From C7867-001 sp035533615 (GTDB lineage: Bacteria > Patescibacteriota > Minisyncoccia > Phycocordibacterales > Phycocordibacteraceae), in contig DATLTM010000034.1 of NCBI GenBank assembly GCA_035533615.1, forward strand, positions 1-10,578: 10,578 nt of DNA, written 5' to 3'. The notes below the pieces were generated by a model. It was given only the letters and a program-made list of their open reading frames with translations. It was not told the DNA's origin and did not search any database. Positions 10,063-10,578 of this stretch are shown here, piece after piece; the first letter of the stretch is position 1, and each line of letters starts with the position of its first letter. The position numbers and the translations under genes are program-made.

Positions 10063-10578
10063 ATGATACGGCATATACACGGAAAGGTGCTTTCGGTTGG
10101 CCCTGTAAGCGCCGTGATCGAGATTGCGGGCTTCGGCATCGAAGTTCGAATGAGTACACCCCAGACGCTCTCGGCAGGCAGCGAGGCATCGCTTGCGACA
10201 CATTTGGCGATTAGACAGGACGGCCTGGAGCTCTACGGCTTCTCCGACGATGCCGACCGCGATTTTTTTGAACTCATTCTTACCATTTCGGGTATCGGAC
10301 CGAAGACGGCGCTTTCGGTACTCCGTCGTTCCACGCGCGAGGCACTTGAAGGCGCTATCGGTAAACGCGACCTCGCATATCTCACTAAGGTTGTCGGGCT
10401 CGGTAAGAAAAGCGCAGAAAAGATGCTAGTGGAACTCGCCGACAAGGTTGGTCCACGCTCTCATGACAATGCCGATGGCGAGGTCTTTGATACTCTTGTC
10501 GCGCTCGGCTATACCGAGCGCGAAGCGCGCAAGGCGCTTCAGGCAATTCCTGAAACGATTGCCGGGAAAAACGCGCGG
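10063..10578 (+). CDS. ruvA: Holliday junction branch migration protein RuvA (partial, cut by window end)
   Basis: RuvA binds Holliday junctions as a tetramer and directs the RuvB motor during recombination and repair. The frame is open from the ATG at 10063 to the window edge (172 codons, 3' end missing). Seen: the N-terminal OB-fold domain beginning MIRHIHGKVLSV with ELYGFSDDADRDFFELI (56-72), two helix-hairpin-helix motifs at about 72-88 (LTISGIGPKTALSVL) and 107-122 (LTKVVGLGKKSAEKML), and the start of the C-terminal RuvB-binding domain at about 138 (DGEVFDTLVALGYTEREARKAL). A full RuvA of about 190-200 residues would end shortly beyond the window. The promoter is predicted to be leaderless. 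It is divergent from rpsT; ruvX lies 1.6 kb upstream on the other strand. Confidence 0.96.
   Translation, partial: MIRHIHGKVLSVGPVSAVIEIAGFGIEVRMSTPQTLSAGSEASLATHLAIRQDGLELYGFSDDADRDFFELILTISGIGPKTALSVLRRSTREALEGAIGKRDLAYLTKVVGLGKKSAEKMLVELADKVGPRSHDNADGEVFDTLVALGYTEREARKALQAIPETIAGKNAR

Noticed and set aside
1..10578. CRISPR array, insertion sequence or complete prophage
   Set aside because: No regularly spaced direct repeats, no transposase or integrase gene, and no phage structural genes were seen on either strand.

Overview
The window looks like a piece of a small, ultra-compact bacterial genome of the Patescibacteria (Candidate Phyla Radiation), most likely a Parcubacteria-type lineage. 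This is inferred from protein style, not from a phylogeny. The supporting signs are a DUF5652-type membrane protein next to ruvX, a two-helix membrane protein with a C-terminal domain typical of these genomes, an L19 with an acidic tail, a PilM-PilN-PilO cluster, tRNA genes mostly without an encoded CCA, very short intergenic gaps, 4- and 8-nt gene overlaps, and almost no Shine-Dalgarno sequences. TGA is used as stop, so the code looks standard.

Layout. Bases 1-2695 (minus strand) read, in transcription order: a BcrC/PAP2-type undecaprenyl-diphosphate phosphatase, tRNA-Leu(CAG), tRNA-Val(TAC), undecaprenyl-diphosphate synthase (uppS), an RluA-type pseudouridine synthase, ribosomal protein L19 (rplS) and tRNA-Leu(GAG). 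The carrier-lipid synthase and its phosphatase thus flank two tRNAs. Bases 2800-4766 (plus strand) hold a promoter, a small three-helix membrane protein with a Met-rich N-terminus, a soluble histidine kinase and a single-domain response regulator; this looks like a three-gene sensory unit. Bases 4767-5084 have no recognisable gene, but contain hairpins, a 39-codon reading frame with a good ribosome binding site, and an inverted copy of a tRNA T-arm. Bases 5085-7660 (minus) hold a type IV pilus assembly operon (pilM, pilN, pilO and a small unknown fourth gene), followed by tRNA-Arg(TCT). Bases 7699-8446 (minus) hold ruvX and a stand-alone tRNA-binding-domain protein. Bases 8461-9680 (plus) hold the DUF5652 protein, tRNA-Ser(TGA), the two-helix membrane protein, tRNA-Arg(GCG) and tRNA-Arg(CCG). 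A perfect 18-bp bidirectional terminator separates these from rpsT (minus). ruvA (plus, cut by the window edge) is divergent from rpsT.

The strongest unusual signals are three. (1) A tRNA-Arg with anticodon GCG takes the place of the near-universal bacterial ACG, which suggests decoding without A34-to-inosine editing. (2) The same start architecture recurs: a -10 hexamer sits only 6-10 bases before the start codon of pilM, ruvX, the DUF5652 gene, the 157-residue membrane protein, rplS, rpsT and ruvA. This implies leaderless or nearly leaderless mRNAs. (3) The structured, gene-poor interval at 4767-5084 may be a small RNA or small-protein locus.
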